Positions 27,901 to 35,030 of a stretch of 64,000 bases of DNA are shown in pieces; the first letter of the stretch is position 1; the number at the start of each line of letters is the position of its first letter. The notes under the pieces were generated by a model. That model ran no database searches. It saw only the letters and a list, made by a program, of their open reading frames with translations, and had not been told where the DNA came from. Origin of the DNA: Pseudomonas frederiksbergensis (GTDB lineage Bacteria > Pseudomonadota > Gammaproteobacteria > Pseudomonadales > Pseudomonadaceae); assembly GCF_003732275.1 (NCBI RefSeq), contig NZ_MOBM01000012.1, positions 310,001 to 374,000 on the forward strand, written 5' to 3'. The translations under genes were made by a program, and so were the position numbers.

Positions 27901-29068
27901 TGGGATTGAGTACCAGAGTGCCGTATGTCCCGTTGAACGTGCCGCCAATGATCGGCCCGCTGTCGGGGCCAGTGGCAATGCGGTCAGCGCCCTGAATGTC
28001 GTTGGGCAGCACGCTGCCGGTCAGGGTCAGCAGGGTTTCCGAGGCGGTATTGGAGTTGGTGTCGTCAATCGCTTTGGGCACATCGTCAGTGATGTTGACG
28101 TCCAGCGAACCGGTGGCGGTATCGCCGTTGCTGTCACTCGCGACCACGGTGAACTGTTCGCTGAGGTTGTTGGCGCCGTCGCCAGCCGAGTGGGTTTCGT
28201 TGCCAACCAGGGTGTAGCTGTAACTCACCACGCCGGTGGCCGGGTTGTAGCCGGTGATCGTCAGGGTGTTGCCCAGTTGCGTGGTGATCGACTGCGGAAA
28301 ACCAGCAGGCACACCGCCACTGATCACGTTGATTCCACCGATGTTCAGGCTGGTCAGCCCGTCAGCCGCAATGATTGTAAAGGTGCCGTTTTGAATCAGC
28401 GCTCCGGGGTTGCTGGCCGAACCGTCCGCCAGGTTGGCTTCATTGAGAGTCAGTTCGCCCCCCGCCGCCGACAAGCCGATGAGGGTGACCGGGTTATTCG
28501 GCGCGCCTGTCCCACCTGCACCACCTGCACCACCCGCACCGCCTGCACCGTTGTCGCCGTTGTCCGGGTCCCGACGTTCCAGGGGGAATTCGGGAATACC
28601 GTTGAAGCCCGCAGTGGGGAAACCAATCGTGGGATCGACCCGGCCCGCCACTTCCTCCAGCAACACAAAACTGTGACCGCCGCCCAATCCACCCGGCGCG
28701 CCCGAGGCGCCCGGTCCGACGGCAGTGGCTTCACCTGTTTGAGTCGGGTCGGCGCCGGCGGCAATGGCTTTTTGCAGTTGCTCGACATCGGTCAGTTGCG
28801 CCTGGCTCGGCGTTACCGCATCGGCGGTCTCCACGTGCGGGACCTGATGCGCCAGTAATTGGGACGTCATCTGCAGGCTGCTGTCACGACCCAGGGTCAG
28901 CTCCTGGCCATTTTGCAGGTGCACCGCCACCGCGCCTTCGGCCCCGGTGACCAGTTGCTCGCCGGCAAACAGCCGATCGCCCTCGACCAGGGTGCGTCGG
29001 GTGCCATCACCCGCCACTGCGTACACCTGACCGATGACCTTACTGACGATACCGATGAGCGTTGCCAT
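21905..29068 (-). CDS. Giant LapA/MapA-type RTX adhesin with N-terminal retention module
   Basis: The 2387-residue protein starts at the ATG at 29068 behind GGAGGA. Residues 1-115 match the LapA retention module (MATLIGIVSKVIGQVYAV). A double alanine in AIAAGADPT (A103-A104) sits where LapG cleaves LapA. A Gly/Ala-rich linker follows near 175-190. Three repeats of about 250 residues span about 195-830, and three of about 243 residues span about 830-1560. A von Willebrand A domain at about 1580-1770 has a complete MIDAS (DVSGSM, GGGTNYD, SDGKPNEGD). A spacer, glycine-rich RTX nonapeptides (about 2125-2270) and a type I secretion C-terminal signal close the protein. It should be held in the outer membrane and released by LapG when c-di-GMP falls. 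It is about half the size of LapA, closer to the second adhesin type (MapA). Confidence 0.95.
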   Translation of the reverse strand: MATLIGIVSKVIGQVYAVAGDGTRRTLVEGDRLFAGEQLVTGAEGAVAVHLQNGQELTLGRDSSLQMTSQLLAHQVPHVETADAVTPSQAQLTDVEQLQKAIAAGADPTQTGEATAVGPGASGAPGGLGGGHSFVLLEEVAGRVDPTIGFPTAGFNGIPEFPLERRDPDNGDNGAGGAGGAGGAGGTGAPNNPVTLIGLSAAGGELTLNEANLADGSASNPGALIQNGTFTIIAADGLTSLNIGGINVISGGVPAGFPQSITTQLGNTLTITGYNPATGVVSYSYTLVGNETHSAGDGANNLSEQFTVVASDSNGDTATGSLDVNITDDVPKAIDDTNSNTASETLLTLTGSVLPNDIQGADRIATGPDSGPIIGGTFNGTYGTLVLNPNGTYTYTLNTSDADFKALHGGGSATETFIYTLTDSDGDTSTANLVLEIHNNDDPVIIDGLNAEGGELTVHEKNLSDGSNPDAPALTQSGTFTLTALDGVQTLTVGGIAVVTGGVAAGFPQSIVTPLGSTLTITGFDSATGVVSYSYTLADNETHPDANGANSLSEQFAVVVVDDNGTTANGNLDVNIVDDLPHAVNDSNANTASETLLTLTGSVLPNDIQGADRIAIGPDSGPIIGGTFNGTYGTLVLNPNGTYTYTLNTSDADFKALNGGGNGTENFVYTLTDSDGDTSTATLVLNIHNNDDPVTLDGLNVNGGELTVYEKNLSDGTSPNTPALTQSGTFTVTALDGLQTLTVGGIAVVTGGVAAGFPQSIVTALGNTLTITGFNSTTGAVSYSYTLVDNETHPNADGINSITENLNVVATDVDGSTALGQINVNIVDDLPTANPDHATVAEGATASGNVLDNDIGGADGPALSGAVVGVRAGSDTSTSAIGGLNTQINGAYGYLTLDANGNAVYHSNPNSVSAPGATDVFTYTVRDADGDESTTTITINVADCTLVAASDSDVTVNEKALDLTKDGQDLAAGTVTGSEPGNTGETGSGTLVGSVTGTTGTITYTLVGSATGTYGQIVLNPDGSYTYTLTSAPTTTPHANDGPNTLSESFTYQATDPLGNSVTSTIVINIVDDVPTAHADAVSVAEGGTVSGNVLGNDVLGADGPASGGAVVGVRAGSDTSTSAIGGLNTQINGTYGYLTLDANGNTVYHSNPNSVSAPGATDVFTYTVRDADGDESTTTITIDVANCSLVVPPDTDVTVLEKALDLTKDGQDLAAGTVIGSEPGNSGETASGTLVGSITGATGAITFTLVGSATGTYGQILLNPDGSYTYTLTSAPATTPNANDGPNTLSESFTYQATDSLGNSVTSTIVINIVDDVPTAHCDSVSVVEGGTVSGNVLANDVLGADGPAVGGAVVGVRAGSDTSTSAIGGLHTQINGTYGYLTLDANGNAVYHSNPNSVGEPGATDVFTYTVRDADGDESTTTITIDVHNSCLVTVTDTDVTVYEKALDLTQNGQDLAAGTVTGSEPGNTGETGSGTLVGAVTGASGAISYTLVGSATGTYGQILLNPDGSYTYTLTSAPKTSPNANDGANTLNESFTYTATDAVGNSTTGTLVVSIVDDVPPNAVASGRSVPAVQIDSNLLLVIDVSGSMDDPSGVSGLSRLDLAKQAISALLDKYDNLGDVKVQIVTFSSSATDQTSIWVDVATAKLIIATLTAGGGTNYDAAVATMQSAFDTTGKLIGAQNVGYFFSDGKPNEGDIGTADETALKAFLDANGIKNYAIGLGSGVSNDSLDPVAYDGSTHTNTNAVAVTDLNQLNSVLSGTVQGAPVTGSLLGEGGGGGGTFGADGGFIKTITVDGTTYTYDPKANSNQGALSFGGGANHGTFNTANNSLSIATNDSGTLLVNLDTGEYTYLSQKTTTAVITENIGFTASDNDGDLASSTLVINVIPNTPPVAVDDHVITNVLSGSIVVPGELLLANDTDVNGDTLTASPTTFNTGWTAKGADFTGTNSSFSFTANNTQAVTIARSAFVANTAAMTAMLVVSGALGSVSANNTNDEDSITVTLKQGETLNLDHNMAAGHVTMEYSVNGGAFIAIADGQTITATADGTYQIHITNIDDGGPGNSGKGAENYQLTMTVNYAGAHDATPDFHGTYTANDNHGGSDSANVTISYQDGHTLTGTSGDDVLVAGTGNNVINAGDGNDVLTAGSGNNAMHGGAGNDLLFSGAGNDLLDGGIGNDTASYAHATAGVTVDLNLLTAQNTLGAGTDTLTGIENLTGSNFNDSLMGDNNSNIINGGLGNDVLNGGGGDDFLIGGLGNNTLTGGSGADTFQWLKGNSGHDVITDFTPGTDKLDLSQLLQGENGSAASLDDYLHFTVSGSGASVITSIDVSAMAGATPNQTIDLAGVNLASHYGVTPGADGVIAGGHDTATIINGMLNDHSLKVDTV
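24395..26580 (-). repeat. Three tandem ~730-bp repeats within the adhesin (type 2)
   Basis: Each unit encodes about 243 residues beginning VPTAHADAVSVAEGG or a variant. It continues through VVGVRAGSDTSTSAIGGL, LTLDANGN and VFTYTVRDADGDESTTTI to the GTLVGS-TGT-YGQI block. Units start near 26580, 25850 and 25120. Large blocks are nearly identical in DNA. Confidence 0.85.
26580..28490 (-). repeat. Two full and one partial ~750-bp repeats within the adhesin (type 1)
   Basis: Units start near 28490, 27740 and 26990. Each begins GL-A-GGELT-E-NLSDG and contains GGIAVVTGGVAAGFPQSI, then LTGSVLPNDIQGADRIA. The third copy lacks the SVLPNDIQG half and passes into the type 2 repeats. The DNA at about 27101-27300 and 27851-28050 differs at only about three positions. 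Confidence 0.85.
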
Positions 29069-29165
29069 GTGCATTTCCTCCGCTGCCAACAGCTGTCGGC
29101 ATCCTGTTTGCGCGAAGACGTGCTCATGGTTCAGGCAGGTTGTCTGGCGGATTTGCCGAGAAGGC

Positions 29166-29182
29166 GTTTACCTGACGTAAAC
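29166..29182. promoter_or_regulatory. Dyad GTTTAC-N5-GTAAAC upstream of the adhesin
   Basis: The arms of 6 bp are perfect with a 5-bp spacer. It lies about 100 bp upstream of the adhesin start. It could be an operator; the binding protein is unknown. Confidence 0.3.
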
Positions 29183-29328
29183 CACTGCCTCCCGACACTC
29201 TCGCCAGGCATGTCGCTCGCGAGGGGAATTTCTGGATCGGGATAAAACCCTCTGCAATCAATGGCATCGGGGTCCACTTCCAAAATAACCGGCCTGCGAA
29301 CGATGCGTAACGGTTTTGAATCACTCGA

Positions 29329-29346
29329 GCGACAAAAAATTGTCGC
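29329..29346. promoter_or_regulatory. Dyad GCGACAA-N4-TTGTCGC
   Basis: The perfect 7-bp arms surround an A-rich centre. The shape recalls FleQ-type boxes (GTCAAT-N-ATTGAC) but the sequence is not a clean match. Confidence 0.3.
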
Positions 29347-29601
29347 CTCTAAACCGTCTCGCTTCCCTCCCCTCCAGCACTTCTTCGCCCTGTGTCGAAA
29401 AGTGAATGGAACTTTTCCAAAGCCCGTCAATGCTCTGAGAGCTCATGAAAACAAGGCTTTCGCATTGAACAATGTGCTGGATTTTTCAGGGCGCATAAGT
29501 TTTTTTCGGCATAAACCTTATGAGAAATCCTTCTTAGCTTCGCGTCAGGATGTTCTTAGCTCTGTTGTAACAAGTGTGAGACGGATTCACTTAAAAATAA
29601 C

Positions 29602-29615
29602 GTCAAATATTTGGC
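29602..29615. promoter_or_regulatory. Possible FleQ-like site upstream of the TolC-like gene
   Basis: The 14-mer GTCAAATATTTGGC contains the perfect palindrome CAAATATTTG. It matches about 10 of 13 defined positions of the FleQ box as I recall it. It lies 40 bp upstream of the start at 29655. Confidence 0.3.
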
Positions 29616-29654
29616 GACTCGTTAAGTACCATCAGGAATCAGGGAGAGGCATCC

Positions 29655-31013
29655 ATGCGCGTTTTAACCCCCCTCTGCAGCGCGATTTTGCTGGCCATGG
29701 CCTGCACTTCTCAGGCACAGGCGATGTCATTGACCGAGGCGATCCAGAGCACCATTGCGACCCACCCGGAACTGGCGTCGCGGGTCGATGCCCGGCTCTC
29801 GGCCGACGAGCAGATTAAAGTCGCCAAAGGGGGCTTCTATCCATCGGTGGATTTGAACGCCGGCTACGGGCGCGGGTACAGCGATAACACCACCACTCGG
29901 GCGCAGGGCAATCACCACACCGAAATCCTCACCTACACCCAATCGGAACTGCGCCTGCGGCAGATGCTGTTCGACGGCTTCAACACCTCCAACGAGGTCG
30001 CGCGCACCAAAGGCGTGGCCAACTCGCGAGCCTATTACGCTCAGGGCACCGCCCAGGATCTGGCCCTGCGCACCATCGAGGTGTACCTCGAAGTGCTCAA
30101 GCGCCGCGAACTGGTGACCCTGGCCAAGAACAACCTGCAAGCGCACATGCGAGTCAACGATCAGATCGGCCTGCGCACTCAGCGTGGGGTCGGCAGCAAC
30201 GCCGACTCCGACCAGTCCACCGCTCGCCGGGCGCTGGCGCAAAACAACCTCGACACCGCCGAAGTCGATCTGGCCGATGCCGAGACGAATTTTTACAGCG
30301 TCGTGGGGCGCATGCCCGATGAACTCGAAGCGCCGCCATCGACCCGCGGTGAATTGCCCGCCACCCTGCCGGAAGCCCAGCAGAGCATGATGGAAAACAA
30401 CCCGTACCTGAAATCCGCCCAGGCCGATGTGCAATCGGCCGAGAGCCAGTACGAAGTCGCCAAGTCGCCGTTCTACCCGCGCTTTGACGCTGAAGCGGCG
30501 GTGGGCGCGAATAACAATATTCAGGGCGACGAAGGCCACGACAACGAATGGCGAGTGGGTGTGGTGATGAACTACAACCTGTTCCGCGGTGGCAGCGACA
30601 AGGCCCGGCTGGCCTCCGATGCGCACCAGATCAACCAGGCGCTGGACATCCGCAACAACGCCCTGCGCCAGCTCAACGAGAACATCCACCTGGCCTGGAA
30701 CGCAATGCTCAACGCCAAGAAACAAACCCCGACCGCCCGTGAATACGCCGAAACCACCACACGTGTGCGGGCCGCGTATCAGGATCAGTTCGGCCTTGGC
30801 CAACGGACCTTGCTCGACTTGCTCGACAGTGAAAACGAGCTCTACAACGCCAACCGCCGCTACACCGAAGTGCGCTACACCGAGGAGTTTTCGATGTACC
30901 GCGTGCTGGCGAACATGGGTCAGTTGCTGAGCAAACAACGGGTGGTGCTACCCGCCGATGCGATCGCCTCCACCGAAGTGAAAAACGAAGCTCGTTTGCC
31001 CGAACTGAAATGA
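29655..31013 (+). CDS. TolC-family outer-membrane protein of the adhesin type I secretion system (LapE-like)
   Basis: The 452-residue protein has a Sec signal peptide cleaved near SQAQA (about residue 23). It then has the TolC-type repeats: MSLTEAIQSTIATHPELA, GYGRGYSD and two long coiled-coil segments with the internal duplication typical of OEP proteins. QFGLGQRTLLDLLDSENELY near the C-terminus is a hallmark of type I secretion TolC homologues. GGGAGAGG stands 5 bases before the ATG. It is the first gene of the operon with the ABC and HlyD-type genes and should form the outer-membrane channel that also anchors the adhesin. Confidence 0.93.
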   Translation: MRVLTPLCSAILLAMACTSQAQAMSLTEAIQSTIATHPELASRVDARLSADEQIKVAKGGFYPSVDLNAGYGRGYSDNTTTRAQGNHHTEILTYTQSELRLRQMLFDGFNTSNEVARTKGVANSRAYYAQGTAQDLALRTIEVYLEVLKRRELVTLAKNNLQAHMRVNDQIGLRTQRGVGSNADSDQSTARRALAQNNLDTAEVDLADAETNFYSVVGRMPDELEAPPSTRGELPATLPEAQQSMMENNPYLKSAQADVQSAESQYEVAKSPFYPRFDAEAAVGANNNIQGDEGHDNEWRVGVVMNYNLFRGGSDKARLASDAHQINQALDIRNNALRQLNENIHLAWNAMLNAKKQTPTAREYAETTTRVRAAYQDQFGLGQRTLLDLLDSENELYNANRRYTEVRYTEEFSMYRVLANMGQLLSKQRVVLPADAIASTEVKNEARLPELK

Positions 31014-31033
31014 AGTAGCTCAACGTGACCAAT

Positions 31034-31145
31034 TGTGGCGAGGGAGCTTGCTCCCGCTGGGTTGCGCAGCAACCCCGAACACCGATTGAAGATGAAGACA
31101 GTGTGAGTGCTGCGCACTCAAGCGGGAGCAAGCTCCCTCGCCACA
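31034..31145. repeat. REP-like inverted repeat (family B)
   Basis: The arms TGTGGCGAGGGAGCTTGCTC and its complement, plus inner dyads (TTGCGCAGCAA, TGCGCA), lie between the TolC-like and ABC genes of one operon. They may cause uneven expression inside the operon. Confidence 0.9.
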
Positions 31146-31155
31146 GGCAATCAAT

Positions 31156-33315
31156 ATGACCAGCATGGAAACCGGCAACACGGGTGTCGATCCGCGTCTG
31201 AGCTTCGATGACCCGCTTCTGGACGGTCTGTTGATTCTCTGCAAACTTCATGGCGCGACGGTCAGTCGCGCCAGCCTGAGTGCCGGGCTGCCAATGGCAC
31301 ACCAACGTTTGAGCCTGGACCTGCTGCCGCGCGCAGCGGCCCGGGCCAGTTTGCAGGCGCGTGTGTTGCGCCGCGAGCTGGGGGAGATTTCCGCGCTCAA
31401 CCTGCCTGTGATGCTGATCCTCAACCATGGCCGCTGCGCAATCTTGCGTCGCTTCGGCGATGACGGTCAGGCGCTGATTCTGCCGAGCGAAGCCGACGGC
31501 GGAGAACAATGGGTCAGCACGGATGAGCTGACCGCCAATTACAGCGGCCAGGCCTTGTTTGCCCGGCCGCGGCATGAACTCGAAGACTTGCGCGCGCCAC
31601 TGGTGCCGCGAGTGGAGGCGTGGTTTCGCGACACGTTGAAGTTGTCGAAGTGGCTGTACAGCGATGCGATTCTGGCGAGTTTTCTGATCAACCTGCTGGG
31701 CCTGATGGTGCCGTTGTTCGTGATGCAGACCTACGACCGGGTGGTGCCGAACCAGGCCACTTCAACGTTGTGGGTGCTGTCGATCGGCCTGCTGATCGGC
31801 ACCGGCTTCGAACTGGTGCTGCGGGTGGTGCGCGCGCACTTGCTGGACACCGCCGGGAAGAAAACCGACGTGATTCTTTCGGCGACCTTGTTCGAACGCA
31901 TCACCGGCATGGCAATGAAAGCGCGGCCGGCGACCATCGGTGGTTTCGCCCAGAGCATTCATGATTTTCAGGGCCTGCGGGAATTTCTCACCGCCGTCAC
32001 GCTGACCAGTCTGATCGACCTGCCCTTCTCGGTGTTGATGCTGGTGGTGATCGGCCTGCTCGGTGGCTGGCTGGTGGTGATTCCGCTGTTGGCCTTCCCC
32101 ATCACGATCATCTTTGCCATGGTGATTCAGGCACGTCTGCGCGACACCGTGCAGAAGAGTCTGAGCCTCGGCGCCGAACGCCAGGCCCTGCTGATCGAAA
32201 CCCTCGGCGGCCTGGAAACCCTCAAGGCGTGCAGCGCCGAAAGCGAACGCCAGCACAAATGGGAAAGCACCCACGGCGCCCTCACCCGCCTCGACAGCCA
32301 TGCACGCAACCTCTCGGCGCTGGCCACCAACGGCACGTTGTTCATTCAGCAATTCTCCGGCATGGCGACCATCGTCGCCGGGGTCTACAGCATCATTGCC
32401 GGCAACCTCAGCGTCGGTGCGCTGGTGGCGACCTACATGCTCGGCAGCCGCGTGCTTGCGCCGCTGGGGCAAATCGCCGGGCTGATCACCCGTTATCAGC
32501 AAGCGCAACTGACCATGAAAAGTACCGATGCGCTGATGTCGTTGCCGCAAGAACGTGACGCCAAACAGCGGCCGCTGGAGCGCACGCAATTGCAAGGCGC
32601 ACTGGATGTCAGCGGCGTGACGTTCCACTACAACGGCCAGAATGCTCCGGCCCTGGCCAACGTCAGCTTCAGCATGAAACCGGGCGAACGGATCGGCATC
32701 ATCGGCCGCAGCGGTTCGGGCAAAAGCACATTGGCGCGGCTGGTGATGGGTTTCTATGCGCCGGAAGAAGGCCAGTTGCTGCTTGATGGCCTGGACCTGC
32801 GGCAACTGGACGTCGCCGACCTGCGTCAACAGATCGGCTACGTCGCCCACGACCTGCCATTGCTGGCCGGCAGCCTGCGCGACAACCTGACCCTCGGCGC
32901 GCGCTACATCAGCGATGCCCGGATGCTTGAAGTCGCTGAACTGACCGGCGTGACCGAACTGGCTCGTCAACACCCCCAGGGCTTCGACCGGCCGGTAGGC
33001 GAGCGCGGTCAGTTGCTGTCGGGCGGTCAACGCCAAGCGGTATTGCTGGCGCGGGCCTTGTTGCTCGACCCGCCGATCATGCTGCTCGATGAACCCACCA
33101 GCGCCATGGACAACAGCAGCGAAGACGTCCTGCGGCAAAAACTCCACGGCTGGATTCAGGGCAAAACCCTACTGCTGGTCACTCACCGCACCTCGATGCT
33201 CAGCCTGGTAGACCGGTTGGTGGTGCTGGACAACGGGCGGATCGTCGCCGACGGCCCGAAAGAAGCGGTCATCGATGCATTGCGCAAGGGCCGTGTTGGC
33301 TCTGCGACGGTTTAG
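31156..33315 (+). CDS. Type I secretion ABC transporter (LapB-like) with C39-like domain
   Basis: The 719-residue protein has an N-terminal C39-like domain (about 20-145) without a catalytic Cys in the usual place, as is known for RTX-adhesin exporters that bind but do not cut their substrate. A six-helix membrane domain follows (about 165-450, starting SKWLYSDAILASFLINLLGL), then the nucleotide-binding domain. That domain has Walker A GRSGSGKST near 516, signature LSGGQRQAVLLARAL, Walker B IMLLDEPTSAMD and H-loop THR. It should energise export of the adhesin from the cytoplasm. The ribosome site is weak, probably because the repeat upstream has replaced part of the spacer. Confidence 0.94.
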   Translation: MTSMETGNTGVDPRLSFDDPLLDGLLILCKLHGATVSRASLSAGLPMAHQRLSLDLLPRAAARASLQARVLRRELGEISALNLPVMLILNHGRCAILRRFGDDGQALILPSEADGGEQWVSTDELTANYSGQALFARPRHELEDLRAPLVPRVEAWFRDTLKLSKWLYSDAILASFLINLLGLMVPLFVMQTYDRVVPNQATSTLWVLSIGLLIGTGFELVLRVVRAHLLDTAGKKTDVILSATLFERITGMAMKARPATIGGFAQSIHDFQGLREFLTAVTLTSLIDLPFSVLMLVVIGLLGGWLVVIPLLAFPITIIFAMVIQARLRDTVQKSLSLGAERQALLIETLGGLETLKACSAESERQHKWESTHGALTRLDSHARNLSALATNGTLFIQQFSGMATIVAGVYSIIAGNLSVGALVATYMLGSRVLAPLGQIAGLITRYQQAQLTMKSTDALMSLPQERDAKQRPLERTQLQGALDVSGVTFHYNGQNAPALANVSFSMKPGERIGIIGRSGSGKSTLARLVMGFYAPEEGQLLLDGLDLRQLDVADLRQQIGYVAHDLPLLAGSLRDNLTLGARYISDARMLEVAELTGVTELARQHPQGFDRPVGERGQLLSGGQRQAVLLARALLLDPPIMLLDEPTSAMDNSSEDVLRQKLHGWIQGKTLLLVTHRTSMLSLVDRLVVLDNGRIVADGPKEAVIDALRKGRVGSATV

Positions 33316-33343
33316 GGGCGCCCACTCGATGCCAATACAAACC

Positions 33344-33476
33344 TGTGGCAAGGGAGCTTGCTCCCGCTGGGTTGCGAAGCAGCCCCAAAGCCATTCACCT
33401 CATGGTGTCAGCTGGACCGCATCAGTAGATTTTGCGACGGCTTCGCCGTCGAGCGGGAGCAAGCTCCCTCGCCACA
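33344..33476. repeat. REP-like inverted repeat (family B)
   Basis: The outer arms TGTGGCAAGGGAGCTTGCTC and near-complement have an inner GACGGC-TTC-GCCGTC hairpin. It lies between the ABC and HlyD-type genes. Confidence 0.9.
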
Positions 33477-33517
33477 GGTTTGTGTTCGGCTATTTCTCTA
33501 ACTGACGGGTATTGCCC

Positions 33518-34882
33518 ATGTCTGCTCAAACACCGGATTCAGCGGCCCGAAGCTACCTCGGCAGTTTCAGCAAAAGTGCCGAAAGCGAATTCATGCCGGA
33601 AACCGCCGGCGCCTCGTTGCAGGATTCGCCGCGCTGGTCGCGGATCACCGTGTGGCTGGCGGCTGCGCTGCTGATCACCTCGCTGGTCTGGGCCAAGTTC
33701 GCCGTGTTGCAGGAAGTCACCACGGGCGAAGGCAAGGCGATTCCGTCGAGCAAGATTCAAGTGATCCAGAACCTGGAGGGCGGCATCGTCACGGAAATCT
33801 TCGTGCGCGAAGGGCAAATGGTGAACAAGGGCGACACTTTGCTGCGCCTGGATGACACGCGATTTCTGTCGAACAAAGGTGAAAGCGAAGCGGACCGCTA
33901 TGCACTGACCGCGCAGGTCGAACGGCTGTCGGCCGAAGCGGAAGGCCGGCCGTTCAAGCTGTCCGCGGAAGTCATCGCCAAGGCGCCGCAAGTGGCCGAG
34001 GACGAACGCTCGCTGTACGAACAACGCCAGCGGCGACTGGCCAGCGAACAGCGCACGCTGACCGAACAACTTCGGCAGAAAACCCAGGAGCTGGCGGAAT
34101 TCCGCTCCAAACAGGGGCAGTTCAGTTCCAGCCTGGCGCTGCTGCAACAAGAGATGAACATGTCTGCGCCGCTAGTGGGCACCGGGGCGGTTTCGCCGGT
34201 GGAAATCCTGCGGCTCAAACGTAGCGCGGTGGAAATCCGCGGCTCGCTGAACGCCACGACCCTGGCGATTCCCCGGGCGGAATCGGCGATCAATGAGATC
34301 AAAAGCAAGATCGACGAATCCGAACAATCCTTCCGTTCAGACGCGGCAAAAGAGCTGAATGAGAAACGCACCGACCTGTCGAAAATCACTGCCACGAGCA
34401 TTGCCATCGACGACCGGGTGACGCGCACCACCGTGGTGTCGCCGGTTCACGGCATTATCAAGATGCTGAAGGTCAACACCATCGGCGGCGTGGTCCAGCC
34501 GGGCAACGACATGGTGGAAATCGTGCCGCTGGAAGACAACCTGCTGATCGAAGCCAAGGTCCGTCCTCAAGACGTGGCGTTCCTGCACCCAGGCCAGAAA
34601 GCCATGGTCAAGTTCAGCGCTTACGACTACACGATTTATGGGGGGTTGAGTGCGAAGCTGGAACTGATCGGAGCGGACACCATCACTGATGACAAGGGCA
34701 ACAGTTTTTATCTGATTCAGGTGCGCACCGACAAGAATCACTTGGGTGGGGATGTGAAACCGCTGCTGATCATTCCGGGGATGGTGGCGACGGTGGACAT
34801 TATTACCGGGGAGAAAAGCGTGCTGGATTATTTGCTTAAACCGGTGTTGAAAGCGCGGACTGAGGCGATGCGGGAGCGGTAG
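33518..34882 (+). CDS. HlyD-family membrane fusion protein (LapC-like)
   Basis: The 454-residue protein starts at the ATG at 33518; a TTG two codons upstream is possible. A cytoplasmic tail of about 40 residues precedes one membrane helix (VWLAAALLITSLVWAKFAVL). The lipoyl half-motif VIQNLEGGIVTEIFVREGQMV follows, then a long coiled-coil hairpin (about 120-310), the second half VVSPVHGIIK and a beta-barrel with LHPGQKAMVKFSAYD. This is the periplasmic adaptor that links the ABC transporter and the TolC-like channel. It is the last gene of the secretion operon. Confidence 0.94.
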   Translation: MSAQTPDSAARSYLGSFSKSAESEFMPETAGASLQDSPRWSRITVWLAAALLITSLVWAKFAVLQEVTTGEGKAIPSSKIQVIQNLEGGIVTEIFVREGQMVNKGDTLLRLDDTRFLSNKGESEADRYALTAQVERLSAEAEGRPFKLSAEVIAKAPQVAEDERSLYEQRQRRLASEQRTLTEQLRQKTQELAEFRSKQGQFSSSLALLQQEMNMSAPLVGTGAVSPVEILRLKRSAVEIRGSLNATTLAIPRAESAINEIKSKIDESEQSFRSDAAKELNEKRTDLSKITATSIAIDDRVTRTTVVSPVHGIIKMLKVNTIGGVVQPGNDMVEIVPLEDNLLIEAKVRPQDVAFLHPGQKAMVKFSAYDYTIYGGLSAKLELIGADTITDDKGNSFYLIQVRTDKNHLGGDVKPLLIIPGMVATVDIITGEKSVLDYLLKPVLKARTEAMRER

Positions 34883-34912
34883 TCTGCGGCGGGAATTTTC
34901 TGTGATTGCTCC

Positions 34913-35010
34913 ACCGCTATCACGAGCAGGCTCGCTCCCACAGGGATCTGCAGTGGTCACAAATTTTGTGTGCGCCGGAGATCAACTGTGGGAGCGAGCC
35001 TGCTCGCGAA
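34913..35010. repeat. REPIN-like inverted repeat (family A, inside-out order)
   Basis: The half-sites are in reverse order compared with other family A copies: CGAGCAGGCTCGCTCCCACA comes first and TGTGGGAGCGAGCCTGCTCG second. The conserved TGTGGGAG ends therefore face inward. Confidence 0.85.
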
Positions 35011-35030
35011 GAGGCCGGCACAAACAACGA

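Larger units (their letters stand above)
29069..29654. other. Divergent promoter region, adhesin / type I secretion operon
   Basis: This 586-bp region has no supported gene and is AT-richer than its neighbours, especially 29280-29650. It must hold the promoters for the adhesin (leftward) and the TolC-like gene (rightward). Three short dyads, listed separately, are the only obvious structure. Confidence 0.6.

Noticed and set aside
21905..29068. Long open frames on the plus strand opposite the adhesin (e.g. 21881-23215, 25289-26434, 27641-28858)
   Set aside because: They follow the repeat structure of the adhesin in the antisense frame, have Val/Gly/Ala/Asp-rich shadow composition and no ribosome sites. 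The adhesin itself has clear domains.
31762..33147. 461-codon minus-strand frame opposite the ABC transporter
   Set aside because: The product is His/Gln/Arg-rich antisense sequence with no recognisable family. The plus-strand frame has all ABC motifs.
34913..35010. Insertion sequence remnant after the HlyD-type gene
   Set aside because: Only REP half-sites are present. No transposase fragment and no target duplication are seen.
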